From: Pedobacter sp. Leaf170
GTDB taxonomy: Bacteria; Bacteroidota; Bacteroidia; Sphingobacteriales; Sphingobacteriaceae
DNA length: 64,000 nt
Reading direction: 5' to 3'
Assembly (NCBI RefSeq): GCF_920984665.1
Contig: NZ_CAKLBP010000001.1
Span: 338,858-402,857 of the forward strand
In this document: in pieces, positions 54,293 to 62,132 of the stretch
Position numbering within the stretch: position 1 is the first letter of the stretch
Layout of the letters: every line of letters begins with the position of its first letter
Notes under the pieces: generated by a model
Seen by the model: only the letters and a program-made list of their open reading frames with translations
Database searches by the model: none
Told to the model about the DNA's origin: nothing
Made by a program: the position numbers and the translations under genes

Positions 54293-55221
54293 TTGACTAC
54301 ACTGTTTTTAGAATTGTTAATTTTTCTAACTCAGAGTTCGAAAAATTTATAACATTAATTAATGCTGAATGCCCAATTAATAGCAATAAAGTATATGTTG
54401 ACTTTTATAATCTGCGAATTTATTATTATCCAGATAGTAGGCTATTGTTGATAAAAAACTCTGTGCATAAATTTTATAATGCTTCTATAAGCCACATGCA
54501 GTTGGCTGAAAATTATAATGATTTTCATTTAACAGATATGATTGCGGTAGCAGAGGTACTTTCAAAGCTTTACTTCAATCGACCAATTGAAGATTTTGAA
54601 TTATCTACCAATTTAGAGGTTGGTGTTAACGTTGATATTATAGGCTTTAAGCCATTTGATATTATTGACAGGTATTTATCTTACCAAGTTTATAATACAT
54701 CAAATAGTTTTGTTACTTGTGAACCTAGGGGCGACAAAGGCAAGCCCATAATGCGGAAATCCTATTTGAGTGATTATCAATTAAAGTTTTACGATAAGTC
54801 AAAGCAAGCAAAAATAAACTTTAAAAATGTATTGAGGTATGAAGTTGTATTTGGTCAACTGCGAAAGATTCGAGCAGTTTTAGGTGAAGATAAATTAACT
54901 ATGAAGACACTATGCCAATATGAAACATGGAAGAAATTTGGTGATTATCTGTTAGAGGTTTATTCTAATATTAGAAAGCTGCCTCTTATTGAAAACGTTG
55001 GAATTCCAATCGAAGATTTAAATAAAATTCATGCTCATTGTAACAAACACTTTAAAGAAGATTTGATTAGGGCGATGCCAAAATCGATTTATAATAGAGT
55101 ACGCATTGAAAACCAACGTGTGTATAATAATTGGAATATTGCGCCAGAGAATATCCATTTACAAATTGAAAACAGTATTAAAAATAAAATTAATCAGTTA
55201 ACAACGATACCGGTTTCATAG
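54289..55221 (+). CDS. Putative phage/plasmid replication initiation protein (gpII/X-like)
   Basis: A 310-residue protein without signal peptide. YLSDYQLKFYDKSKQAKINF and VLRYEVVFGQLRKIRA (about residues 160-200) resemble the conserved blocks of filamentous-phage gene II/X type replication proteins (YDKxxQ and LRYEV). A classical HUH motif is not obvious, so the assignment is tentative. Position directly after the excisionase-like gene, with overlapping codons, fits a replication protein of a small integrative element. Otherwise it should be called a hypothetical element protein. Confidence 0.5.
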   Translation: MIDYTVFRIVNFSNSEFEKFITLINAECPINSNKVYVDFYNLRIYYYPDSRLLLIKNSVHKFYNASISHMQLAENYNDFHLTDMIAVAEVLSKLYFNRPIEDFELSTNLEVGVNVDIIGFKPFDIIDRYLSYQVYNTSNSFVTCEPRGDKGKPIMRKSYLSDYQLKFYDKSKQAKINFKNVLRYEVVFGQLRKIRAVLGEDKLTMKTLCQYETWKKFGDYLLEVYSNIRKLPLIENVGIPIEDLNKIHAHCNKHFKEDLIRAMPKSIYNRVRIENQRVYNNWNIAPENIHLQIENSIKNKINQLTTIPVS

Positions 55222-55261
55222 CTCGTAAGGAATTATGAAACGAAATTAAAATAAACAGAAG

Positions 55262-55573
55262 ATGAATACAGTTAAACAAAATAAAGAAGAAATATATAAT
55301 GATATATTAGAAGACATTGCTCATGAAGTATTGATATTTGGTGAGCAATTAAGTTTAAAGATTTATAATCTTATAAATAGAGATTATGAAGCACAAGAAC
55401 GTTATCCATTTGAAGAAATAGAAAAAATTGTAATTAAAAAATTAAATAAAACAAATGAAGAAGATTTAAATAAGTTAAAAGAATTATATACTATTATGAA
55501 TAATATAGCTTACTCATATTTTAAAAAGTGTGATGAATATTTTAATAATGAAGAAAAGTCCGAAATAAAATAG
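55262..55573 (+). CDS. Hypothetical element protein, 103 aa
   Basis: Short, highly charged and helical (IYNDILEDIAHEVLIFGEQL, EEDLNKLKELYTIMNNIAYS), very A+T-rich codons. No family recognised. It follows the Rep-like gene by 40 bases and is followed by a terminator, so it ends the integrase-side transcription unit. Confidence 0.6.
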   Translation: MNTVKQNKEEIYNDILEDIAHEVLIFGEQLSLKIYNLINRDYEAQERYPFEEIEKIVIKKLNKTNEEDLNKLKELYTIMNNIAYSYFKKCDEYFNNEEKSEIK

Positions 55574-55602
55574 CAATTAAAAAAAAATAATAATTTATAA
55601 AT

Positions 55603-55627
55603 AAAAGGCCTGTCTTGGGCCTTTTAT
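55603..55627 (+). terminator. Terminator separating mobility genes from cargo
   Basis: Stem AAAAGGCC / GGCCTTTT-like (loop about 8 bases), flanked by A and T tracts, 30 bases after the 103-aa gene. Confidence 0.75.
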
Positions 55628-55825
55628 TTTGCACCACACTTTTTTATGTGCTGTATAATCGAGGAACTCTTTTCTTTCGGTAAGATTATCGATAATTTCA
55701 CAAAGTTGATACAAGCGCTTCTACGTTACTTCTGTATTGTGGAAAATTCCCTAGATTCACGCTAAAAGATTTTGGTAAATTACGTTCTTATAATAATTTA
55801 ATATTTAAATTAATTAGTTCTCAAA

Positions 55826-58800
55826 ATGACTAAAATACTCATAGATAAAGAAGCTAACCTTAATAGTGAAGATTTTTTAAATACAAAACAATATGCTGAA
55901 TCGCTAGAGAACTTAATTTCTTCAGCACCTAAAGATATTCCACTAACAATAGGATTATTTGGAGAGTGGGGTTCTGGTAAATCTTCAATAATAAATACTG
56001 TTAAAACTAATTTAGAAAATCTGCAGGATATTAAAACAAAATTTATAGTTTATGATGCCTGGAAATATGCTAATGATTCTTTTAGAAGAATGTTTTTGCG
56101 TAAAGTTCAGCAAGAGCTTGGTTTAGAAATGAACGATTCAATGGCTTCTTTTTACATTAATAAAAATGAAGAAGTTGAGATTAAAAAGAAATTTAATATT
56201 CCTTTCTTGATGATTATTGTGGTGGCACTACTTGTCGCTATTATAGTTGCAACTAATCTTTCTCTGAGCAGTACAGCGGGTCTGACTTTGACTATTCTTG
56301 TCTCGATACTCGGATTTATTGCTACAGTTTCTTCTAAGGCATTCAATGAATATAAAGTCAATGTCCAGAAGCCTCAATTGTTTGCTCCAGAGCAATTTGA
56401 GGAATGTTTTAAAGAGATGTTAACTAATTCATTTAGAAAAAAAACATTGCTTGAGAAGGCAGATAACTTCATCAAAGGAACTAGTAGTAATCAATTCGAT
56501 AGAATTGTAATTGTTATTGATAACATAGATAGATGTCATAAAAATATAGCTTATGATTTATTGACTAACACGAAGAATTTTATAGAAAATGGATTTAATA
56601 TAATATTCTTAATACCAGTGGATGAGGTCGCATTAAAAAAACATATTTTTAAAAATGATGGTAGTAATCCAAAAGAAAGTGAAGAATTTTTAAGGAAATA
56701 TTTTAATGCTACAATTCGTATTAAGCCATTCAAAAACAGTGAAATTTACGATTATGCTAAAAAACTAAATGATAACAATGAAATAGGATTTAAGCCTGAT
56801 ACACTTAATATTATTGCCAAAGAGTATGCTTCAAACCCTCGTAGAATTTTACAGTTTTTTAATAATTTACAATTAGAATTATCACTTTTAGGTGCAAAGC
56901 ATGGGCAAGAATTTGCATTAGAAAATCAAAAATCGATTTGTAAATTTTTAATTCTTAGGGAAGAATGGCCTGAATATTATAACCTTGTATGTTCGAAACC
57001 AAATGTTTTTTTCTCAAGCGAGCAGGGAATGAGCAAAGAAGATTTAAAATCTGATTTAGCTAGCTTTTTAAGAGAAACGTTCGTTATCACTATGGATTTG
57101 AATTATCAAACATTAGAAAAAATTATAATTAATAGTGATAATTATGATTCTTTACCAGATGTTTTACTAAAATTTGTTGATGATGAAAACTTAGATAGCT
57201 TCTTATTAGAACTGAATGAATTGTCAATTACTCAGGAAACAGTATTAGATACTTTTATATTTAAATTACGAGATGCAATAAAAAGAGGATTTATAGAAAC
57301 AGATGTACCTAATTATATCAATAGGATTATGTATTTGTTATCTAATTTAGAAGCAGTTGACATTTCAATTTTAAATAGCTTTCAAACTGAATTAACTCAA
57401 AAAGGACTTAGCTTACCATTAGTTCTAAAAAAGCTTCCTTCATTTTTAAATTTAGTATCATTTAATAATGTTCTAATAAAAATTAATAACGAATATTTAG
57501 ACAGTATTATTGTTACTATGCTTAAAGACGGTAAAGCTGAAGACGGTACTTTGGATGCATCTGGTCAATCCTTATTTAAGAACTATATTGATAATATTGA
57601 TTTAAAACATGCCAGCAATGTTAAAGAATTATTTGTTGGTTATTATAAATCACAAGGAACTATCTATTTAAATGATTTAGACCTAAGACAAGATGTTTTA
57701 CCAATTATTATCGATAAGCAATTTATATCAGAACAATTGATTTCAGAGGAAACAATTTATAGTAACGATCAAAATATTGAAGATTTTCAATATTTAGCAG
57801 ATAATTTGGAGAATCAATCTTTAGTGTGGGAATCAATTATTGATAAGACCACGGAAGATTTTGAGCCAGTATCAAATCAAATAACTGAGAATAAGCTTAA
57901 AACAATTAACATTTTAAACAAAATATTAACTGTTTCTGATAATATAGAATTATCTGATGAATATCGAACAAAGCTTGGTAGTCTATGTGAAAAACTACTA
58001 AGTGATCGAGTTGAAAAAAGTACGGCTTACCCATATAATAATTTAACAATTGATTTTTTTAGTGAGTCGTCTGCTGACGATCGGCGAAAAATAATTAAGT
58101 TTCTTTTTGAAGCATATAGAATTTCATTAGGTGTCAATTCAATTGCTAAGTTATTGTTGGGTATTTATTCCAAAGACGAGGAGTTGTTAGAGGTAGCATT
58201 TAAGGATTTTATAATTGAAAATTCCAATTTTTCTTTCTTTCCATTGAAACCTATTGTTTTGCTTTTTCAAGAATTTAATGAGAATAGACTTTTTATAACA
58301 GAAAATTGTCTCTTAAAAGAAAGTGATAAAGAAAATGTATATTCTGATATTGAAGTGAAAGAATTTCTACTAAGAATTTATAACCAATATCACTTAGAAA
58401 ATAATATTGGTGTTGTTTTCAAGACCTATATGAAAAACAAAAGGTCTTCTAGGCTACTTAAAGAGGTTTTATCACAATTAGAGTTATCTGCCTTAATTGC
58501 GCTACCACAAGATTTAATGATGTTAGTTATTGAACAGCTTCAGAAACAAGAAAACTTGGTAGAGAAAAAAAATGATACAGAGTTTTTATCGTTTTTAATT
58601 GAAAAGGGGAATCAAGGAAAGCTGCTTCCAATATTAAAAATGAATACATTAGACCAAAATCTAGTTAATCAATCTTTGGAGCTTTCTTTAAAAATCAACA
58701 ATGTTGAATTAGGGAAATTAGAGGAGTTTTACACACACTTAAAGCAAAAAGATGTCGAAGATATTGCAGATAAAAAATTATTAAAATCAGTTCAAAAAAA

Positions 58801-58834
58801 TATACAGGCGCAAATTAATAAAGCCAAAAATTAA
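55826..58834 (+). CDS. KAP-family P-loop NTPase with membrane insertion
   Basis: A 1002-residue protein. Walker A is at residues 46-53 (FGEWGSGKSS), the KAP-typical YDAWKYAND follows at about 76-84, two membrane helices are inserted at about 123-146 (FLMIIVVALLVAIIVATNLS) and 150-170 (TAGLTLTILVSILGFIATVS), and Walker B is at 227-236 (IVIVIDNIDRC). The position of the membrane helices between Walker A and B is the hallmark of the KAP family, STAND-like NTPases often found on mobile elements and implicated in phage exclusion. Residues from about 350 to the end form a long helical region without recognised domain, which could sense or act on a target. It has its own promoter region and ends convergent with the XRE gene. 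Confidence 0.9.
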   Translation: MTKILIDKEANLNSEDFLNTKQYAESLENLISSAPKDIPLTIGLFGEWGSGKSSIINTVKTNLENLQDIKTKFIVYDAWKYANDSFRRMFLRKVQQELGLEMNDSMASFYINKNEEVEIKKKFNIPFLMIIVVALLVAIIVATNLSLSSTAGLTLTILVSILGFIATVSSKAFNEYKVNVQKPQLFAPEQFEECFKEMLTNSFRKKTLLEKADNFIKGTSSNQFDRIVIVIDNIDRCHKNIAYDLLTNTKNFIENGFNIIFLIPVDEVALKKHIFKNDGSNPKESEEFLRKYFNATIRIKPFKNSEIYDYAKKLNDNNEIGFKPDTLNIIAKEYASNPRRILQFFNNLQLELSLLGAKHGQEFALENQKSICKFLILREEWPEYYNLVCSKPNVFFSSEQGMSKEDLKSDLASFLRETFVITMDLNYQTLEKIIINSDNYDSLPDVLLKFVDDENLDSFLLELNELSITQETVLDTFIFKLRDAIKRGFIETDVPNYINRIMYLLSNLEAVDISILNSFQTELTQKGLSLPLVLKKLPSFLNLVSFNNVLIKINNEYLDSIIVTMLKDGKAEDGTLDASGQSLFKNYIDNIDLKHASNVKELFVGYYKSQGTIYLNDLDLRQDVLPIIIDKQFISEQLISEETIYSNDQNIEDFQYLADNLENQSLVWESIIDKTTEDFEPVSNQITENKLKTINILNKILTVSDNIELSDEYRTKLGSLCEKLLSDRVEKSTAYPYNNLTIDFFSESSADDRRKIIKFLFEAYRISLGVNSIAKLLLGIYSKDEELLEVAFKDFIIENSNFSFFPLKPIVLLFQEFNENRLFITENCLLKESDKENVYSDIEVKEFLLRIYNQYHLENNIGVVFKTYMKNKRSSRLLKEVLSQLELSALIALPQDLMMLVIEQLQKQENLVEKKNDTEFLSFLIEKGNQGKLLPILKMNTLDQNLVNQSLELSLKINNVELGKLEEFYTHLKQKDVEDIADKKLLKSVQKNIQAQINKAKN

Positions 58835-59055
58835 AACTCAATTATTTTTTTTGAGTCTACATTTAATGCTAAACATAAAGTAAAGATTGTACTTAGAGTA
58901 GGATTAACCTCTCCTCTTTCAATTCTACCAATTTGGGAGAGAGGTACATCGGCTAAATTGGCAAGTTCTTCTTGAGATAAATTTTGAGAAGTTCTTAAAT
59001 CTCTTACCCTTTTGCCAAAGGCCTTTATAACTTCGTAGTTTTTAATTTTTATCAC
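58831..59055 (-). CDS. XRE-family transcriptional regulator, 74 aa
   Basis: A single Cro/CI-type helix-turn-helix domain (FGKRVRDLRTSQNLSQEELA, NLADVPLSQIGRIERGEVNP, TLSTIFTLCLALNVDSKKII), just the DNA-binding part. Its stop overlaps the end of the KAP gene by 4 bases, tail to tail, and it is divergent from the secreted-protein gene at 59132. A perfect 14-bp palindrome lies in the 76-base divergent gap, most likely its operator. Confidence 0.88.
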   Translation of the reverse strand: MIKIKNYEVIKAFGKRVRDLRTSQNLSQEELANLADVPLSQIGRIERGEVNPTLSTIFTLCLALNVDSKKIIEF

Positions 59056-59090
59056 GCATCCAAATTGCTGGATACTTTCGTTTTGAATAG

Positions 59091-59104
59091 ACGCATATAT
59101 GCGT
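59091..59104. promoter_or_regulatory. Probable XRE operator
   Basis: ACGCATATATGCGT is a perfect 14-bp palindrome 36 bases upstream of the XRE start and 27 bases before the divergent gene. A half-site ACGCAT also occurs at 59054-59059, at the XRE start codon. Position and symmetry fit autoregulation by the XRE protein. Confidence 0.6.
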
Positions 59105-59131
59105 TATTTTAGATTAAATTTAAATTGACTT

Positions 59132-59698
59132 ATGAAAAAAATCATTCTATTAATTGCTAGTATTTTCCTAAATACTAATGTTGTATTTTCTCAAGAGCAG
59201 AGTAAAAACATTCCAAAAATAAATAAAGACGCTCTTTATAAAGCAAGCTCCAATAAACCAGCTTTGGAACAAACAAAAAAGCAACTTCAATTTTTCAGTT
59301 ACCATTTATCTCAATATCAGCAACCAGTCTTGGTTTCAGCAAATAATTATAAAGCATATTTCAAAAACATGGGTGAGACTAGAGAACAGGGACGGATAAT
59401 CTTAGATGGAAAAATGAAAACATTTACTTTGAAATGGTTGAACGGAGAAGAATGGACAGCAAAGTTTGCTAAAAAAGAAAGTAAAGTTGAAAATGATGAG
59501 TTTTTTGGAGAAGTTTATAGAACGACATATTTCGGTAAGTGGATAGACGATGATTTTGAATGTATTTTAGTATTAACTAAAACAAAATCATCTGGATGTA
59601 TAATAGTTTTAAAATCAAAAAAAGTAGTTGATGTTGATTATGGTATAGATACTTGGATGAAAATTTTTACCCTTGGTACTAGAGGAGAGTGCTTTTAA
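59132..59698 (+). CDS. Secreted/periplasmic hypothetical protein of the element
   Basis: A 188-residue protein with a signal peptide (MKKIILLIASIFLNTNVVFS, cleaved before QEQ) and a mature domain with GRIILDGKMKTFTLKWLNGE and FECILVLTKTKSSGCIIVLK strands. I do not recognise it. It is the first gene of a plus-strand unit with the deiminase-like gene (100-base gap) and is probably under control of the divergent XRE regulator. Confidence 0.7.
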   Translation: MKKIILLIASIFLNTNVVFSQEQSKNIPKINKDALYKASSNKPALEQTKKQLQFFSYHLSQYQQPVLVSANNYKAYFKNMGETREQGRIILDGKMKTFTLKWLNGEEWTAKFAKKESKVENDEFFGEVYRTTYFGKWIDDDFECILVLTKTKSSGCIIVLKSKKVVDVDYGIDTWMKIFTLGTRGECF

Positions 59699-59797
59699 TG
59701 GTATATTATAATCTATTCTTATGTAGAAGAAAAGAAAGATTTTTTCTTCGAAAATTCTCTTTTTACGTTTGCAGGTTATTAAAAACTGTAAATAAAT

Positions 59798-60790
59798 ATG
59801 AATTGTGATTTCTCAGAAGTTAAAAATATCATTTTAGCTTATCCTCTAAATTTTAAAAATGAGTTTAGTAAATGTTCATTTGTAATTGATGAACTTATAA
59901 ATAACTTACCATTAGATATTAATATCCAAATTGTAACAACTGATGAAGCAGCATTATATCAGTTGAATAATATGCATCCTAACAAGATATTTCAACCATT
60001 ATTAATTGAGAAATGGGATGATATATGGATGCGTGATTGCTTAGGCTTTATAAACGATAATAAGTTTATAAAGCCTATTTATTTTCCAAAGTACTGTGAT
60101 TACAAAAACAGATGGAATTACTTTGAGAGAATAAATAAGCTTTCTAGGAAAATAATTAAGCACTTTATAAATAAGCCAATTGTCGATTTGCCGTTAATTT
60201 GGGATGGTGGCAACTTGGTAAACAATACTCGATATGGTTTCATTACCAGTAAAATTATAGAAGACAATCCATCATTTACTAAAGAATATATTGAAAATAT
60301 CATTAAAGATAAGCTAGATATTCAGCCACTAATCATTAATAAATCTATAACTGATGTTGTCGGTCATACTGATGGATATATGTCCTTTATTAACGAAAAC
60401 AATATTGCTATTAGTAATTATCCAAATATGGCATTTTTAAAAAAAGATAATGAATATTTAGAGTATCTAAGCAATTATTCCATTGGTAGGGGGTTGGCTA
60501 TTACAAGAATTAATGATAGGCCAATTGATGAAGCAGTAGCGTGTAATTGCAATATTTTTAAGCGTAAGGGCTGTTTTTATACTGCAAAGGGCAACTACAT
60601 AAATAACTTGCGCATTAACAATACTATAATACTTCCAGAATACACTTTGTCAACAAAAAGAGAAACGGAGTATTACAACCAATCTAACAAAGAAATATAC
60701 CAAAGTTTGGGTTTTGATGTTAAAGGTATTAATTGCGATAGTTTAGCTCAATTTGGTGGTTCTTTACATTGCCTTAGTTTTACGTATTGA
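59798..60790 (+). CDS. Agmatine deiminase / peptidylarginine deiminase-fold enzyme
   Basis: A 330-residue guanidine-modifying enzyme of the PAD_porph/AgDI family. Catalytic residues line up: Asp80 in WMRDCLGF, the GGN loop in IWDGGNLVN, His190 and Asp192 in VVGHTDGYMSF and the nucleophile Cys325 in GGSLHCLSF. It would hydrolyse a guanidino group (agmatine, arginine or peptidyl-arginine) to a ureido group and ammonia. It has no signal peptide and is shorter than typical agmatine deiminases (about 365). No other polyamine gene is adjacent, so its role on the element is open: arginine/agmatine use, or modification of a target. Confidence 0.85.
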   Translation: MNCDFSEVKNIILAYPLNFKNEFSKCSFVIDELINNLPLDINIQIVTTDEAALYQLNNMHPNKIFQPLLIEKWDDIWMRDCLGFINDNKFIKPIYFPKYCDYKNRWNYFERINKLSRKIIKHFINKPIVDLPLIWDGGNLVNNTRYGFITSKIIEDNPSFTKEYIENIIKDKLDIQPLIINKSITDVVGHTDGYMSFINENNIAISNYPNMAFLKKDNEYLEYLSNYSIGRGLAITRINDRPIDEAVACNCNIFKRKGCFYTAKGNYINNLRINNTIILPEYTLSTKRETEYYNQSNKEIYQSLGFDVKGINCDSLAQFGGSLHCLSFTY

Positions 60791-60901
60791 ACCCTTAATC
60801 GTAGAGAAATTCTAAAAATCCTTAAAGAAAATAATGTCTAAAACTAAAATTCAATAATTAATTGTTTTTTATAATCTTCGTTAATAAATAATCTAAAAAT
60901 T

Positions 60902-61516
60902 ATGCACTTAAGAACTTTTGACATTTTTACAAAAAAAGTAGACCAATATTATAATGAATTGGTTGAGAAAATTGATTTTGCTGTAAACGGAATTACTCAT
61001 AACGCAATGAGTACTGAAGCTGTACAAGCTCTACAATTAAAAATATTTAATGATTTATATAAATTTCCAGAACTTATATTAGGAGCGGAAACTAAAAATG
61101 ACAAAACAGAGGAATTACAAATTAATAATGCTAGGTCGTTGTTCCCAGAGAGGTTTACTTTTTCAATGAGTAGTTCTACATCTACAGTAACAGAGATAAA
61201 GTATAAAGTTGGGTTTAATGGCGATAGAAATTCTTTATTATTAACAGAAAAATACAATCCTAGGTCATTAAGAGGAGTTTTGGAGGCTAATTCTTTTACT
61301 TTAGAATATCATTTTCAGGGTTCGGATTTTGACGCCAATGGGCCAGCCATTAAATCACAAAAGGAAAATTTACTTAATTTGTTAAAGGAAAATAATGATG
61401 ATGTGAAACTATTTTTCGAAAACAAAAAACAAGCATTTCTTAACCAAATTAAGTTTAAAATAGAAAATAAGCTTCAAGCTAATCAAACAAAAATTGATAA
61501 TTCTCACAAATATTAA
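60902..61516 (+). CDS. Hypothetical element protein, 204 aa
   Basis: Unrecognised, soluble, without signal peptide. A helical start (VDQYYNELVEKIDFAVNGIT) and end (LFFENKKQAFLNQIKFKIEN) flank a beta-rich middle (RFTFSMSSSTSTVTEIKYKV, GVLEANSFTLEYHFQGSDFD). Similar helical-beta-helical proteins occur as sensor or toxin-like parts of mobile cargo but I cannot assign it. It is the last gene before the right end of the element. Confidence 0.6.
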   Translation: MHLRTFDIFTKKVDQYYNELVEKIDFAVNGITHNAMSTEAVQALQLKIFNDLYKFPELILGAETKNDKTEELQINNARSLFPERFTFSMSSSTSTVTEIKYKVGFNGDRNSLLLTEKYNPRSLRGVLEANSFTLEYHFQGSDFDANGPAIKSQKENLLNLLKENNDDVKLFFENKKQAFLNQIKFKIENKLQANQTKIDNSHKY

Positions 61517-61540
61517 TTCATATAATCTCAAATTTAAATC

Positions 61541-61559
61541 TTGTATGGGATTTTGTATG
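61541..61559 (+). promoter_or_regulatory. Paired arm-type sites, right end
   Basis: TTGTATG-GGATT-TTGTATG: two copies 12 bp apart, same orientation and period as at 52319-52337, about 50 bp inside the right core. Confidence 0.55.
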
Positions 61560-61570
61560 GGAAAAAAGAA

Positions 61571-61601
61571 AATCCGCGAGATTATTGAAATTTCGCGGAT
61601 T
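61571..61601 (-). terminator. Hairpin beside the right attachment core
   Basis: Perfect 9-bp stem AATCCGCGA / TCGCGGATT with a 13-base loop and T-rich flanks on the minus strand. Like the left hairpin it follows the tRNA-like 3' end, so the element appears to carry its own terminator for the gene it integrates into. Confidence 0.65.
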
Positions 61602-61611
61602 CTTTTAAAGA

Positions 61612-61627
61612 TTTGTGGAGCCGAAGG
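61612..61627 (-). repeat. Right attachment core (16-bp direct repeat)
   Basis: TTTGTGGAGCCGAAGG, identical to the left core. Here it continues with GAGTCGAACC, so the minus strand reads GGTTCGACTCCC before the core: a T-loop half without the rest of a tRNA. No acceptor 5' strand or other arms follow, so this is a tRNA fragment carried by the neighbouring element, not an intact tRNA. Confidence 0.82.
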
Positions 61628-61705
61628 GAGTCGAACCAATATCTACCGCCTTTTTGGTGTGTTTAACGGGGTTTTTAATACTCAAAACAGGGTGTTTTTT
61701 ATGTG

Positions 61706-61726
61706 CTGGTCAGCTATCTGGTCAGC
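61706..61726. repeat. Paired CTGGTCAGC direct repeats near the second element's edge
   Basis: CTGGTCAGC at 61706-61714 and 61718-61726, 12 bp apart. This mirrors the 12-bp spaced pairs at the ends of the first element and may be the arm-type site of the second element's recombinase. Confidence 0.45.
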
Positions 61727-61730
61727 TTAA

Positions 61731-62132
61731 TTAATTAGTTGCTTTATCGTAAACCTTTTTAACAAGGTCTTTAACCATGCTTTTTAGGCTTGCGACCTCT
61801 TCAGTTAATCTCTTCACTTCTGATGAAAGTTCAATAGTATCATTAAGCGTAGGTTTTTTAACTACAGTTTTCATACTACCCTTTCCGTGGTAAAACCACT
61901 CATAGTTGAGCTGCAATTTATTGTGAAGTAGCTTAGGCACCTCTATTGGAATAAGGTTAGCGCCACTTTCATATTTATTGATTTGTGGCTGGCTGCATTT
62001 TAAGAATTCAGCCATTTCTACCTGGCTTAAATTGTTGGCTTTTCTAAAAGTTCTAAAACGTTCTGCCTCCACGCTCGGGTTGGCTTTAGTTATTACTTTC
62101 TTCGAAGTGGCTCGCTTTGATAAATTTTCCAT
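61731..62132 (-). CDS. XRE-family HTH protein with C-terminal coiled coil
   Basis: A 133-residue protein. The HTH is at about residues 25-80 (RFRTFRKANNLSQVEMAEFL, KCSQPQINKYESGANLIPIE), preceded by a basic N-terminus and followed by YEWFYHGKGSMKT and a leucine-zipper-like helix (ELSSEVKRLTEEVASLKSMV) at 98-125. This HTH-plus-zipper form is frequent in Bacteroidota prophages. It overlaps the upstream small gene by 47 bases. Confidence 0.85.
   Translation of the reverse strand: MENLSKRATSKKVITKANPSVEAERFRTFRKANNLSQVEMAEFLKCSQPQINKYESGANLIPIEVPKLLHNKLQLNYEWFYHGKGSMKTVVKKPTLNDTIELSSEVKRLTEEVASLKSMVKDLVKKVYDKATN

Larger units (their letters stand above)
52174..61627 (+). mobile_element. Integrated mobile element of about 9.4 kb (tyrosine recombinase type)
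   Basis: Bounded by identical 16-bp direct repeats TTTGTGGAGCCGAAGG (52174-52189 and 61612-61627). On the minus strand these read as the 3' end of a tRNA-like gene (CCTTCGGCTCCACAAA), the classic integration target. Each end also carries a pair of TTGTATG sites with the same orientation and 12-bp period (52319-52337 and 61541-61559). Inside are integrase, excisionase-type HTH protein, putative replication protein and cargo genes. The DNA is visibly more A+T-rich than the flanking chromosome. No relaxase, coupling protein or phage structural gene is present, so it must be a small integrative element or satellite that depends on others for transfer. Confidence 0.85.

Noticed and set aside
61570..61640. 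Possible tRNA gene on the minus strand at the right attachment core
   Set aside because: Only the T-loop half and acceptor 3' strand are present; the T stem does not pair and no 5' acceptor, D or anticodon arm follows.
61494..61730. A 78-codon plus-strand frame across the right attachment site
   Set aside because: It translates the hairpin, the tRNA fragment and the element edge; no coding character.
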